Source of the DNA: Prevotella sp.
GTDB taxonomy: Bacteria > Bacteroidota > Bacteroidia > Bacteroidales > Bacteroidaceae
DNA: 64,000 bases
Direction of reading: 5' to 3'
Assembly: GCA_024688365.1 (NCBI GenBank)
Contig: JAILEG010000014.1
Location: 62,001-126,000 of the forward strand
Part shown: positions 27,111 through 36,033 of the stretch, piece by piece
How the letters are laid out: each line of letters begins with the position of its first letter
Position numbering within the stretch: the first letter of the stretch is position 1
Made by a program: the position numbers and the translations under genes
Notes under the pieces: generated by a model
The model's database searches: none
What the model was told of the DNA's origin: nothing
What the model saw: only the letters and a program-made list of their open reading frames with translations

Positions 27111-28187
27111 ATGAGGAACGTAACTTTAGTTCTGAGTGACGGAACAAGATTCCATGGAAAGTCGTTTGGATATGATGCCCCAGTGGCTGGTGAGGTGGTT
27201 TTCAACACTGCTATGATGGGCTACCCCGAGAGCCTGACTGATCCCTCGTATGCCGGGCAGATGCTCACGATGACCTTTCCGCTCGTAGGTAACTATGGTG
27301 TGCCACCTTTTACTATTGGGGAAAACGGCATACCTACTTTCATGGAGAGTGACAAAATATATGCCTCAGCCATTATCGTGGCAGACTATACTGAGCAACA
27401 TTCTCACTGGAACAGCGTGGAAAGTCTTGCTGACTGGCTGAAGCGCGAGCATGTGCCAGGCATTACCGGTATTGACACCCGGGAGCTGACTAAAGTCCTG
27501 CGTGAGCATGGTGTGATGATGGGTAAGATAGTCTTTGATGATGAACCTGACAATATTCCATCGGCTGACTATGAGGGTGTTAACTTTGTTGACCTTGTCT
27601 CAACGAAGGAGATTGTCCGCTACAATGAAGGCGCGGGTAAGAAAGTTATATTGGTTGACTGCGGTGTGAAAGCCAATATCATCCGCTGTCTCGTAAACCG
27701 TGGAGTGGAGGTCATCCGTGTTCCTTGGAATTATGACTATACGGACATGGAATATGACGGGCTATTCCTTGCCAATGGTCCTGGTGATCCTGACATGTGC
27801 AATGATGCTGTAGAGGTTATCCGCAAGCAGATGTCGATAAGCAAGAAGCCTATCTGTGGTATCTGTATGGGCAACCAGCTGCTCTCAAAAGCTGCCGGGG
27901 CCAAAATATATAAGTTGAAGTATGGTCATCGTGGCCACAATCAGCCTGTCCGCATGGTGGGAACCGATAAGTGCTATGTTACCTCGCAGAACCACGGATA
28001 TGCCGTTGATGCAAAGACGTTGGGCAAGGACTGGAAGGAACTGTTCGTCAATATGAATGATGGCAGCAATGAGGGAATCTGTCACAATACAAATCCTTGG
28101 TTCAGTTCCCAATTTCATCCAGAGGCTTGCTCGGGCCCTGTTGATACTGAATTTATGTTTGACAAATTTGTAGAAACACTGAAATAA
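27111..28187 (+). CDS. carA: Carbamoyl-phosphate synthase small (glutaminase) subunit
   Basis: A 358-residue class I glutamine amidotransferase supplying ammonia to CarB. The N-terminal domain opens RNVTLVLSDGTRFHGKSFGY; the catalytic Cys is in ICGICMGNQLL, with His and Glu in SSQFHPEACSGP. The common GHQ after the nucleophile is GNQ here, which is tolerated because that residue is not catalytic. ATG 27111 gives the normal length; an open frame extends 38 codons upstream into purF but has no family similarity. The TAA overlaps the carB ATG by one base (TAATG), so the two are translationally coupled. Confidence 0.96.
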   Translation: MRNVTLVLSDGTRFHGKSFGYDAPVAGEVVFNTAMMGYPESLTDPSYAGQMLTMTFPLVGNYGVPPFTIGENGIPTFMESDKIYASAIIVADYTEQHSHWNSVESLADWLKREHVPGITGIDTRELTKVLREHGVMMGKIVFDDEPDNIPSADYEGVNFVDLVSTKEIVRYNEGAGKKVILVDCGVKANIIRCLVNRGVEVIRVPWNYDYTDMEYDGLFLANGPGDPDMCNDAVEVIRKQMSISKKPICGICMGNQLLSKAAGAKIYKLKYGHRGHNQPVRMVGTDKCYVTSQNHGYAVDAKTLGKDWKELFVNMNDGSNEGICHNTNPWFSSQFHPEACSGPVDTEFMFDKFVETLK

Positions 28188-31100
28188 TGAAAGACGAATC
28201 AATAAAGAAAGTCCTGATCCTTGGTTCAGGCGCATTGAAGATAGGTGAAGCAGGCGAGTTTGATTATTCCGGGTCACAGGCACTGAAGGCTTTGCGTGAG
28301 GAGGGTGTTTCTACAGTTCTCATCAATCCAAACATCGCCACGGTGCAGACTTCTGAAGGAGTAGCCGATCAGATTTATTTCCTTCCCGTACAGCCCTATT
28401 TCGTAGAGCGGGTCATAGAAAAGGAGCGTCCAGACGGAATCCTTCTTTCTTTTGGTGGACAGACAGCTCTGAACTGCGGTGTGGAACTCGACCGGTCCGG
28501 TGTGCTTGAGAAATATAAAGTCAAGGTTCTTGGCACGCCTGTCAAGGCTATCATGGATACAGAAGACCGTGAGCTGTTTGTCAATAGGCTTGATGAGATT
28601 GATGTCAAGACCATCAAGAGCGAGGCATGCGAGAATATTAAGCAGGCACGTGCCGCAGCCAGCATCCTTGGTTACCCGGTCATAGTGCGTGCTGCCTATG
28701 CTTTGGGCGGACTGGGCAGTGGCTTCGCTGATAATGAAGAAGAACTGGATACGCTGTGTGAGAAGGCTTTCTCCTTCTCTCCACAGGTGCTTGTGGAGAA
28801 AAGTCTCAAGGGCTGGAAGGAGATAGAGTATGAGGTGGTGCGGGACCGATATGATAATTGCATCACGGTCTGCAACATGGAGAACTTTGACCCATTAGGC
28901 ATCCATACGGGAGAGTCTATTGTCATAGCCCCGTCCCAGACCCTTACCAACAGCGAGTACCACAAGCTCCGTGCGCTTTCCATCAAGATTGTGCGACATA
29001 TAGGCATCGTAGGCGAATGTAATGTGCAGTATGCGTTCGATCCACAGAGCGAGGATTACAGGGTCATAGAGGTCAATGCCCGCCTGTCACGCTCATCCGC
29101 CCTTGCCAGCAAGGCAACAGGCTATCCACTGGCATTTGTAGCTGCAAAGTTAGGCATGGGATATGGATTATTCGACTTGAAGAACTCTGTGACCAAGACC
29201 ACCTCGGCATTCTTCGAGCCGGCCCTCGACTATGTGGTCTGCAAGATTCCCCGCTGGGATCTCAGCAAGTTCCGTGGAGTTGACAAGGAGCTGGGGTCCA
29301 GCATGAAGTCTGTTGGTGAGGTTATGGCCATCGGCCGCAACTTCGAGGAGGCTATTCAGAAAGGACTCCGCATGATAGGGCAGGGCATGCACGGCTTTGT
29401 CGAGAACAAGGAACTTGAGATTGCTGACATTGATGCTGCGCTGCGGGAGCCGACTGACAAGCGCGTCTTTGTCATCTCCAAGGCCATGCACAAGGGGTAT
29501 ACCGTTGACCAGATCCATGAGCTGACGAAGATAGACCGATGGTTTCTCAGTAAGCTCAAGCATATTATTGACATTGACGAGGAATTGAAGCTGAAGAACA
29601 TCAACACCCTTGGACGGGGTTTGTTGCGGGAGGCCAAGGTCTATGGCTTCACTGATTTCCAGATAGCACGTGCCGTAGGGCTTGAGGCTGAGGGACAGAA
29701 CATGCACAAAGCCATGATGACTGTCCGCCGCCTGCGTAAGAGTCTTGGTATTCTTCCCGTAGTCAAGCAGATTGATACCTTGGCTGCAGAATATCCTGCT
29801 CAGACCAATTATCTCTATGTCACCTATGCCGGAGTGGCATCTGATGTCACGTTCGGCAATGACCGGAACAGTGTAATCGTTCTTGGTTCGGGTGCTTATC
29901 GCATAGGAAGCTCTGTGGAGTTCGACTGGTGTGGAGTCCAGGCTCTGAATACCATCCGCAGGCAGGGCTATCGTTCCATCATGATCAACTATAACCCGGA
30001 GACAGTGTCAACCGATTATGATATGTGTGACCGTCTCTATTTTGACGAGCTTACATTTGAGCGTGTCATGGATATCATTGATGCTGAGAATCCTCATGGT
30101 GTGATTGTCTCCACGGGTGGCCAGATACCCAACAACCTTGCCATGTACCTTGACGAGGAGAATGTTCCTATTCTCGGTACGGCGGCCAGGGATATTGACA
30201 ATGCAGAGGATCGTGCCAAGTTCTCATCAATGCTTACCCGTAATGGCATCAACCAGCCGGAGTGGAGCGCACTGACAAGCATGGATGATATTGACCGGTT
30301 TGTCGACCGTGTGGGCTTCCCTGTCCTTGTCCGTCCGTCTTATGTCCTCTCGGGTGCTGCGATGAACATCTGCTCAAACAAGGACGAGCTTACCCGCTTT
30401 CTCCAGTTGGCGGCAAACGTCAGCGAGGACCATCCTGTCGTGGTCAGCAAGTTCATTGAGAATGCCAAGGAAATTGAGATGGATGCCGTGGCACAGGATG
30501 GCGAGATAATAGCCTATGCCATCTCTGAGCATATTGAGTTCGCCGGAGTTCATTCGGGTGATGCCACTATCCAATTTCCACCGCAGAAGCTTTATGTTGA
30601 GACAGTCCGCCGCATCAAGCGTGTCAGCCGTCAGATAGCCAAGGCTCTCCATATCAACGGTCCTTTCAACATCCAGTATATGGCACGTGAGAATGACATC
30701 CTTGTCATTGAGTGCAACCTGCGTGCGAGCCGCTCGTTCCCGTTTGTCAGCAAAGTGCTGAAGCTGAACCTTATTGACCTGGCCACGAAGGTTATGCTCG
30801 GAGTCCCTGTGGAAAAGCCGAAGAAGAATCTCTTTGACCTTGATTACGTTGGCATCAAGGCGAGCCAGTTCTCCTTTAACCGGCTGCAGAAGGCTGACCC
30901 TGTATTGGGTGTGGATATGAGTTCAACGGGCGAGGTAGGTTGTCTGGGTGATGACACATCGACGGCGCTGCTGAAGAGTATGCTCTCTGTGGGGCATCGT
31001 ATTCCCCAAAAAACCGTTCTCCTCTCCACGGGTGGGGCGAAGCAGAAGGCAGAGATGCTTGATGCCGCCAGGATGTTGAGGCAACATGGCTATGAGCTTT

Positions 31101-31411
31101 TCGCCACGGGCGGCACTTCCAGATATCTTGAGGAGAACGGCATTGAGAACACGCTTGTCTATTGGCCGTCGGATGAGGGCCGTCAGCCACAGGCACTTGA
31201 GCTGTTGCATGAGAAGAAGATTGACATGGTGGTGAACATCCCCAAGGACCTCACACCTCGCGAGCTGACCAATGGCTATAAGATCCGCCGTGCTGCTATC
31301 GACCTCAATGTCCCGCTGATAACTAATAGCCGGCTTGCGAGTGCCTTCATTTCGGCTTTCTGCAATGTAAGGCTTGATGAGATTGACATTAAGGCATGGG
31401 GTGAGTATTAA
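28187..31411 (+). CDS. carB: Carbamoyl-phosphate synthase large subunit
   Basis: A 1074-residue synthase making carbamoyl phosphate from bicarbonate, ammonia and two ATP for arginine and pyrimidine synthesis. Two homologous ATP-grasp halves are visible: the first opens VLILGSGALKIGEAGEFDYSG, and the second starts near residue 560 with IVLGSGAYRIGSSVEFDWCG. The ATP-grasp motifs (VIEVNARLSRSSALASKATG and VIECNLRASRSFPFVSKV) are both intact. The C-terminal MGS-like allosteric domain (LFATGGTSRYLEENGIE) is present. It overlaps carA by one base. Confidence 0.97.
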   Translation: MKDESIKKVLILGSGALKIGEAGEFDYSGSQALKALREEGVSTVLINPNIATVQTSEGVADQIYFLPVQPYFVERVIEKERPDGILLSFGGQTALNCGVELDRSGVLEKYKVKVLGTPVKAIMDTEDRELFVNRLDEIDVKTIKSEACENIKQARAAASILGYPVIVRAAYALGGLGSGFADNEEELDTLCEKAFSFSPQVLVEKSLKGWKEIEYEVVRDRYDNCITVCNMENFDPLGIHTGESIVIAPSQTLTNSEYHKLRALSIKIVRHIGIVGECNVQYAFDPQSEDYRVIEVNARLSRSSALASKATGYPLAFVAAKLGMGYGLFDLKNSVTKTTSAFFEPALDYVVCKIPRWDLSKFRGVDKELGSSMKSVGEVMAIGRNFEEAIQKGLRMIGQGMHGFVENKELEIADIDAALREPTDKRVFVISKAMHKGYTVDQIHELTKIDRWFLSKLKHIIDIDEELKLKNINTLGRGLLREAKVYGFTDFQIARAVGLEAEGQNMHKAMMTVRRLRKSLGILPVVKQIDTLAAEYPAQTNYLYVTYAGVASDVTFGNDRNSVIVLGSGAYRIGSSVEFDWCGVQALNTIRRQGYRSIMINYNPETVSTDYDMCDRLYFDELTFERVMDIIDAENPHGVIVSTGGQIPNNLAMYLDEENVPILGTAARDIDNAEDRAKFSSMLTRNGINQPEWSALTSMDDIDRFVDRVGFPVLVRPSYVLSGAAMNICSNKDELTRFLQLAANVSEDHPVVVSKFIENAKEIEMDAVAQDGEIIAYAISEHIEFAGVHSGDATIQFPPQKLYVETVRRIKRVSRQIAKALHINGPFNIQYMARENDILVIECNLRASRSFPFVSKVLKLNLIDLATKVMLGVPVEKPKKNLFDLDYVGIKASQFSFNRLQKADPVLGVDMSSTGEVGCLGDDTSTALLKSMLSVGHRIPQKTVLLSTGGAKQKAEMLDAARMLRQHGYELFATGGTSRYLEENGIENTLVYWPSDEGRQPQALELLHEKKIDMVVNIPKDLTPRELTNGYKIRRAAIDLNVPLITNSRLASAFISAFCNVRLDEIDIKAWGEY

Positions 31412-31450
31412 GAAGAAGGTTTGAGAATCTTATTTCTCAGTCAAAAATAT

Positions 31451-31494
31451 GGTCACGGGCCCGCGCCTTAACAGGAGCAGGCCCGTAGCCTTTT
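31451..31494 (+). terminator. Probable terminator after carB
   Basis: ACGGGCC (31455-31461) pairs with GGCCCGT (31480-31486), extended by outer GG/CC pairs, and is followed by CCTTTTATG. The loop of 18 nt is long and the T-run short, so termination may be partial. Confidence 0.5.
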
Positions 31495-31507
31495 ATGAAC
31501 AGAAAAG

Positions 31508-32104
31508 ATGAAGATACATGACATGATGCTGCTGCCATCAGCCTTCCTTGCCCTTGCTGTGGCATCTTTTTCCTCGTGCGGTTCGTGCTCTCGCCCTGGG
31601 GTGGGGCATTATGACACTGCACTTGTCGACACAATGATGGCGGTCAACCTGGACAGTGCGGTGTCTGGTGATGATGCTTACGTGTCAGCATGGACTTATC
31701 AGCGTGACTCGACAGTTGCCACGATGGCAAGTGCGCCCAACCGGAAGTCTGTGATTACGGCAAGCAACCGGATGACGGTGCGCGTGCGCTATATGGGCCG
31801 CATGGGAATGGAGGCATGTCTCGTGCTGGGAGATGGCGAGCAGTTCGCAGGCAACAGCTATGACAGTACCAATTTTGTGCGTGTCTATGCACAGGGCAAT
31901 GAGGTGGGACGCTTCACCTATAAGCCAGGTGTCAGTAAGCAGACCGATTCTGCATTCATCCAGAATCCTGCCGCCTTCCTCGATTGCCTGTATCGCAACC
32001 GCTCGATAAAGATAGAGACCACCACATTCACCAGCGGAACCCTTGTGTACAGCTTCGATGCGATTGCCACTCTCGCACCAAGGAAATCAGGATGGAGGCG
32101 GTAG
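31508..32104 (+). CDS. Putative lipoprotein of unknown function
   Basis: A 198-residue protein with an N-terminal hydrophobic segment ending in lipobox-like SFSSC (Cys24; a second Cys lies at 27). The rest is a beta-rich globular domain (MTVRVRYMGRMGMEACLVLGDG, then FVRVYAQGNEVGRFTY) and a basic end KSGWRR. I do not recognise the family. It follows carB after a weak terminator and has no good promoter of its own that I can see. The next gene downstream also encodes a lipoprotein. Confidence 0.7.
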   Translation: MKIHDMMLLPSAFLALAVASFSSCGSCSRPGVGHYDTALVDTMMAVNLDSAVSGDDAYVSAWTYQRDSTVATMASAPNRKSVITASNRMTVRVRYMGRMGMEACLVLGDGEQFAGNSYDSTNFVRVYAQGNEVGRFTYKPGVSKQTDSAFIQNPAAFLDCLYRNRSIKIETTTFTSGTLVYSFDAIATLAPRKSGWRR

Positions 32105-32140
32105 GCCTATTGATAGTGCGTGACGGACAGGCGCATCTGT

Positions 32141-32151
32141 CCCCCCCCCCC
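32141..32151. repeat. Homopolymeric tract of 11 cytosines
   Basis: Eleven consecutive C residues follow a short hairpin GGACAG-GCGCAT-CTGTCC (32125-32142) that runs into the tract. It is the longest homopolymer G/C run I see in the window, 37 nt past the stop of the lipoprotein gene and about 200 nt before the next promoter box. Such tracts are slippage-prone. Confidence 0.8.
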
Positions 32152-32346
32152 GAATATTATGTAATATTTCCCCAATAGTCTTGGAATGGATGCCCGGAGA
32201 AGTCTTGCAAAGTATCTATGATGTACTGAAAATGGAATGGAAAATCATGTCAGCAGTCAAAACCGGCGGTTGTAGGGATATATCTTTCGTTTTTCCTTTT
32301 ATTAGGATTTTTAAAACATATATGCGGTGGATTGTTTGTATAAATT

Positions 32347-32362
32347 GCCTACCTTTGTAGGC
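32347..32362 (+). promoter_or_regulatory. Palindrome overlapping the -7 box of the Cbp1-like gene
   Basis: GCCTAC-CTTT-GTAGGC (32347-32362, extendable by T/A to 7-bp arms) covers the -7 box TACCTTTG at 32350-32357. This position could be an operator. The -33 box is poor (TTG at 32332-32334, spacer 15), so an activator or alternative spacing may be involved. Confidence 0.4.
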
Positions 32363-32381
32363 ATACTCAATAATTGTTCAA

Positions 32382-33287
32382 ATGAAATGTAACAGACTCA
32401 CCTGCCTGATGGCTGTGTTTCCCAGCATCATGGCAGTCAGCTCTTGTATGGACGTGAAGCGGCCAGAACCACCTGCGAGGGAGCATATCAATGTGACATC
32501 TCCATCAAAGGAAGCTGCCGCTATAAGCCAGTTGACGGCCTCGATTGACGATATATCCGCCAATCTTGACGTAATCTCGTCCCAGGAAGCGCAGCTCTGC
32601 AAGGTCTCTGAGCATACGAACAAAAAATCGAAGATTATCCGGCAGATAAGAAATCTTGGTGCGCTGCTTGCTGAGAAGCATGCACAGATCAATAAGTCGC
32701 TGGATGAGACGGCCAGGCATGCGAAAGGAGAACGGGCGGATAACACCACGGTAATCAACCTCCGCAAGATGATAGACTTTCTGGTGCTACAGCTGAGGGA
32801 GAAGGAGGAGCGTGTGGCGAAACTTGAGGAGCTGGCAAGCCGGAAAGATGTCAGCCTGGAGCAGCTGAAGTATATTATAAAAAATCAGTCGGAGGGGGTG
32901 GATGCCTTGCGCTACCGGTTCAGTATGGCATCGGTGGAGCAGGAGTACCTGCAGATGAAGGTGAGAGAGAAACAATCGGAGAGCCAGTCTGACGAGGTCT
33001 ACTATATTATTGCAGACAAGCAGACGCTGAAAGAAAAGGGATTGCTGAAGACTACTTTGTTCTCGCGGCGACTCAATATCGGAAACATCACGAAAGACGG
33101 TTTCACGAAGGCTGACGGCAGGGAGCTGAAGGAACTGATTATCAAGTCAAAGTCGCCTAAACTACTGTCAATGAACCCTGAGTCGAGCTATGAACTCACA
33201 GAGAATGAGGATGGCACGACAACGCTGAGGATTACTGAGCCGGAGAAGTTCTGGAACGTATCACGCTATCTTGTCGTACTGGAGTGA
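32382..33287 (+). CDS. Coiled-coil lipoprotein, Cbp1-like (putative collagen-binding adhesin family)
   Basis: A 301-residue predicted lipoprotein: a hydrophobic N-terminus with lipobox AVSSC (Cys22), then a long heptad-rich coiled-coil region (about 40-205, including KMIDFLVLQLREKEERVAKL). A compact C-terminal domain begins VYYIIADKQTLKEKGLL and ends WNVSRYLVVLE. That C-terminal wording matches my memory of Bacteroidota proteins annotated as Cbp1-family collagen-binding adhesins; the binding role is by family name only. It is probably anchored in the outer membrane. A terminator follows at 33318-33375, before the convergent cmk. Confidence 0.65.
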   Translation: MKCNRLTCLMAVFPSIMAVSSCMDVKRPEPPAREHINVTSPSKEAAAISQLTASIDDISANLDVISSQEAQLCKVSEHTNKKSKIIRQIRNLGALLAEKHAQINKSLDETARHAKGERADNTTVINLRKMIDFLVLQLREKEERVAKLEELASRKDVSLEQLKYIIKNQSEGVDALRYRFSMASVEQEYLQMKVREKQSESQSDEVYYIIADKQTLKEKGLLKTTLFSRRLNIGNITKDGFTKADGRELKELIIKSKSPKLLSMNPESSYELTENEDGTTTLRITEPEKFWNVSRYLVVLE

Positions 33288-33317
33288 ATACTCTGGAGTG
33301 GCAGGCTGAAGCGAGGA

Positions 33318-33375
33318 AGTGCCCCGTCCGTCTGCAGTCTCATGCCTTGAGCGAGGACAGACGGGGCACTCTTTT
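33318..33375. terminator. Hairpin terminator between the Cbp1-like gene and cmk
   Basis: AGTGCCCCGTC (33318-33328) pairs perfectly with GACGGGGCACT (33360-33370), extended past one mismatch by GTC/GAC. CTTTTT follows on the plus strand. Confidence 0.8.
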
Positions 33376-34064
33376 TATTCTGCGGCCTTGCAGTACGCAT
33401 TGAGCAGCCATTGTTTCTGCTCGGCAATGGTCATGTGGCTGTTATCAAGCTCAATGGCATCGTCAGCCTTGCGCAGGGGGGATGTCTCACGATGGGAGTC
33501 AATATAGTCCCGCTCCTGCACGTTTCGGAGAATGTCATCGAAGTCGGCATCCATCCCTTTTGCCTTCAGCTCATCATAGCGCCGCTGGGCTCGCACATCA
33601 GCTGCGGCTGTAACAAAAATCTTCAGCTCGGCATTGGGAAAGACCACTGTCCCAATGTCACGTCCGTCCATGACAATTCCTTTCTCCTTGCCCATGCGCT
33701 GCTGCTGCCCGACAAGTGCCTCGCGGACGAAGGACAGGGTGGCGATGGGACTGACGTGGGCTGACACTTCCATTGTGCGGATTTCACACTCTACATTCTC
33801 TCCATTAAGATAGGTTTCCGGCCGTCCGCTGTCCTTGTTTAACTGAAAACCGATACTGATGTCGGGAATCTTTGCCCTCAATTCATCCTCACGTATGCTT
33901 CCATCTTCATTGAACAACCTGTTTCTCAGTGCATAGAGTGTTACGGAGCGATACATGGCCCCCGTGTCAACATAGATGTAGCCAATTTCCTTGGCGAGGT
34001 CTTTTGCCATCGTGCTTTTCCCACATGAGGAGAAGCCGTCAATGGCGATTACAATTTTCTTCAT
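33375..34064 (-). CDS. cmk: Cytidylate kinase
   Basis: A 229-residue P-loop kinase phosphorylating CMP/dCMP with ATP. The Walker A region is [19 protein letters not shown] (about residues 5-23), followed by [12 protein letters not shown] (NMP binding) and [12 protein letters not shown] (about 140). The family-specific NMP-insert lies between. ATG 34064 places the P-loop at the usual distance; a longer frame reaching 34115 would overlap porQ and has no family similarity. It lies 34 nt downstream of porQ on the same strand. Confidence 0.95.
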   Translation of the reverse strand: MKKIVIAIDGFSSCGKSTMAKDLAKEIGYIYVDTGAMYRSVTLYALRNRLFNEDGSIREDELRAKIPDISIGFQLNKDSGRPETYLNGENVECEIRTMEVSAHVSPIATLSFVREALVGQQQRMGKEKGIVMDGRDIGTVVFPNAELKIFVTAAADVRAQRRYDELKAKGMDADFDDILRNVQERDYIDSHRETSPLRKADDAIELDNSHMTIAEQKQWLLNAYCKAAE

Positions 34065-34098
34065 ATATGGTTTAAATTCAAAAGTCCATGAGACATGA

Positions 34099-35043
34099 TC
34101 AGAAAGAGTAGGCAAGGTTTACCAGCACCGAGTTGCTTGAGGCATGGTATTTGCCGTAGGCGAGGTTCAGCTTGAAGCGTTCCAGGTTGATGCCACCTCC
34201 GATGCTGAAACCTGCTCCGTGTGCGCTTTCATCATCACCTGTTCCAATCTTCATCTCCTCTGCTTTCCTGAAGTTGTATCCTGCCCCTATCCAGATGTTA
34301 TCTGAGAGGAGGATGTCGGCACCCAAGTCGAGGTGGTTTACGAATCGGTAGTCGTAGTGGGTAAGGTCTACCAGTGTCGCCGACACGCGCACGGGCAAGG
34401 CAGCGAAGGTTTTGCTTACTCCTACCTGCAGATCGAACGGCATTTTACCGAAGTCTTCCTCATAAGCCTTTATCTGTCCACCGAGATTCTTGGCGACGAA
34501 GGATACTGACCATTCCCGCTCAGGCTCATACCAGTTGAGTCCCAAGTCAACACCTACAGCCAATGAATTGTAGCTGCCAATATAGGACGTGATGAATTTA
34601 GCTGTGATTCCTCCCACAAGGTTGCGTGCCAGCTCGTATGCGAAGATACCCTCCAGGGCTATCTCGCTGGCATTGAAGGTTCCTGTCTGCACATTGTTTT
34701 CGTCCACCTCCTTCATCTTTCCGTAATTCATGTACTGTGCCCCTCCTGCCAATGTTCCTTTCTCACCGATGGCTTTAGTGTAAGAAGCCCCCATATAGTT
34801 GGCTCCGCTCATATAATTCATGTAGCTCAATCCCACGGTGTTGTCGCTCACGGATGAGGCCAGTGCCGGATTGGAGAACATCATTGCTGGATCATCCTCA
34901 ATGATGGAAATGTTCTCTCCACCCAATGCGGCGGCATGTGCGCTCAGGGGCAGACGCAGAAAGTTATATTCTGTTTGACTCTCCTGCGCCTGAAGCCCTA
35001 TGGCAAAAAGCGTTAACAGGAGGGTGAAAACGATTTTTTTCAT
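34099..35043 (-). CDS. porQ: Type IX secretion system protein PorQ
   Basis: A 314-residue outer-membrane beta-barrel of the PorV/PorQ (FadL-like) group. It has a signal peptide ([20 protein letters not shown]), then [20 protein letters not shown], the typical opening of PorQ. Repeated amphipathic strands and a terminal aromatic residue (VNLAYSF) fit a barrel. Known PorQ proteins are accessory components of type IX secretion. Its presence agrees with the sorting-domain-like tail of the M6 protease in this window. A minus-strand TATCTTTG box lies at 35073-35066. Confidence 0.88.
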   Translation of the reverse strand: MKKIVFTLLLTLFAIGLQAQESQTEYNFLRLPLSAHAAALGGENISIIEDDPAMMFSNPALASSVSDNTVGLSYMNYMSGANYMGASYTKAIGEKGTLAGGAQYMNYGKMKEVDENNVQTGTFNASEIALEGIFAYELARNLVGGITAKFITSYIGSYNSLAVGVDLGLNWYEPEREWSVSFVAKNLGGQIKAYEEDFGKMPFDLQVGVSKTFAALPVRVSATLVDLTHYDYRFVNHLDLGADILLSDNIWIGAGYNFRKAEEMKIGTGDDESAHGAGFSIGGGINLERFKLNLAYGKYHASSNSVLVNLAYSF

Positions 35044-35192
35044 TTAATCTATTTTAATTTCTCGGCAAAGATACACCTTTTTCCGAATATCTTATTAATT
35101 TTGTCATCCGAATTCTGCGTCAGCACAGGCTTTTGCTTGGTCGTCCGCAGTCAGTCTGTATAACGGCAAATGCCAGTGTTTAGTATCTTATC

Positions 35193-35984
35193 GTGGAAAT
35201 AAAGAAGTCAAATAAGGCAAACTTGGAGAACAGGCGGTGGGTAGGATTCCTCCTTGGAGTCATTGTAGCCTTGTCCCTGTTCTTCGTAGCTATGGAATAT
35301 ACTTCCACTGGAGACGGCGATGACAGTAGTGCCATGCCGCTTCACGACCTTACGCTCCAGGATATGGACATGCTGCCGGCTATAGACCAACAGGCTTTGG
35401 CGCAGGAAAAGGATGAGAGAAAGCCCACCTTGGAGGATATGCTCAATCTTAAGCGGCGAGACATTCCCAATAAGGTCATGCCGCATGATGCAGGGAGCAT
35501 GAATGGCGATGAACGTAAAACGGCGGCCCCACAGGTGAGAGATGTCCCTATTGTCACGCAAGAGGCTGCAGCCCTTCCTGATCCTCCTAAAGTGAAAGAG
35601 GATGCCAAGAAGGAGACTGAGAAAATGACCGATGATTCCTCTGAGGAAGAGGTGGAACGATATGACGACAAGGTGAGCAAACGTATCCTCTCTGAGACCC
35701 CGACACCACCTGGTGGATGGGTGGAGTTCATGAAATGGCTGACGAAAACGCTCCACTATCCCGCGGCTGCAAAAGATGCCCGGCACCAAGGCACGGTCAG
35801 CATCACCTTTCTTGTCAATATTGATGGCTCCGTCAGCGATGTCCGTGTGAAGGACGGGAAATCGCCCGAACTGAATGAGGAAGCACTGCGAGTCCTCAGC
35901 ACGATGGGCAGATGGAAGCCGGGTATTGACCGCAACCGCCCTTGCCGCTCCTTAGTGGAAATTCCGATTGTCTTCCGGCTTTGA
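35193..35984 (+). CDS. tonB: Energy transducer TonB
   Basis: A 263-residue protein spanning the periplasm. The short cytoplasmic start MEIKKSNKANLENRR is followed by one membrane helix (about residues 16-36), a charged/proline-containing linker (about 40-170) and the C-terminal TonB domain (KTLHYPAAAKDARHQGTVSI to VEIPIVFRL). It couples the ExbB/ExbD proton motor to TonB-dependent outer-membrane receptors. The start is GTG at 35193; the N-terminal sequence beginning there is the conserved Prevotella-type opening, so this start is well supported. ExbB/ExbD genes lie 2 kb downstream. Confidence 0.92.
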   Translation: MEIKKSNKANLENRRWVGFLLGVIVALSLFFVAMEYTSTGDGDDSSAMPLHDLTLQDMDMLPAIDQQALAQEKDERKPTLEDMLNLKRRDIPNKVMPHDAGSMNGDERKTAAPQVRDVPIVTQEAAALPDPPKVKEDAKKETEKMTDDSSEEEVERYDDKVSKRILSETPTPPGGWVEFMKWLTKTLHYPAAAKDARHQGTVSITFLVNIDGSVSDVRVKDGKSPELNEEALRVLSTMGRWKPGIDRNRPCRSLVEIPIVFRL

Positions 35985-36033
35985 CAGGAAAACAATAACT
36001 TGACATGAAAAAATATATCTAAATCATATTTCT

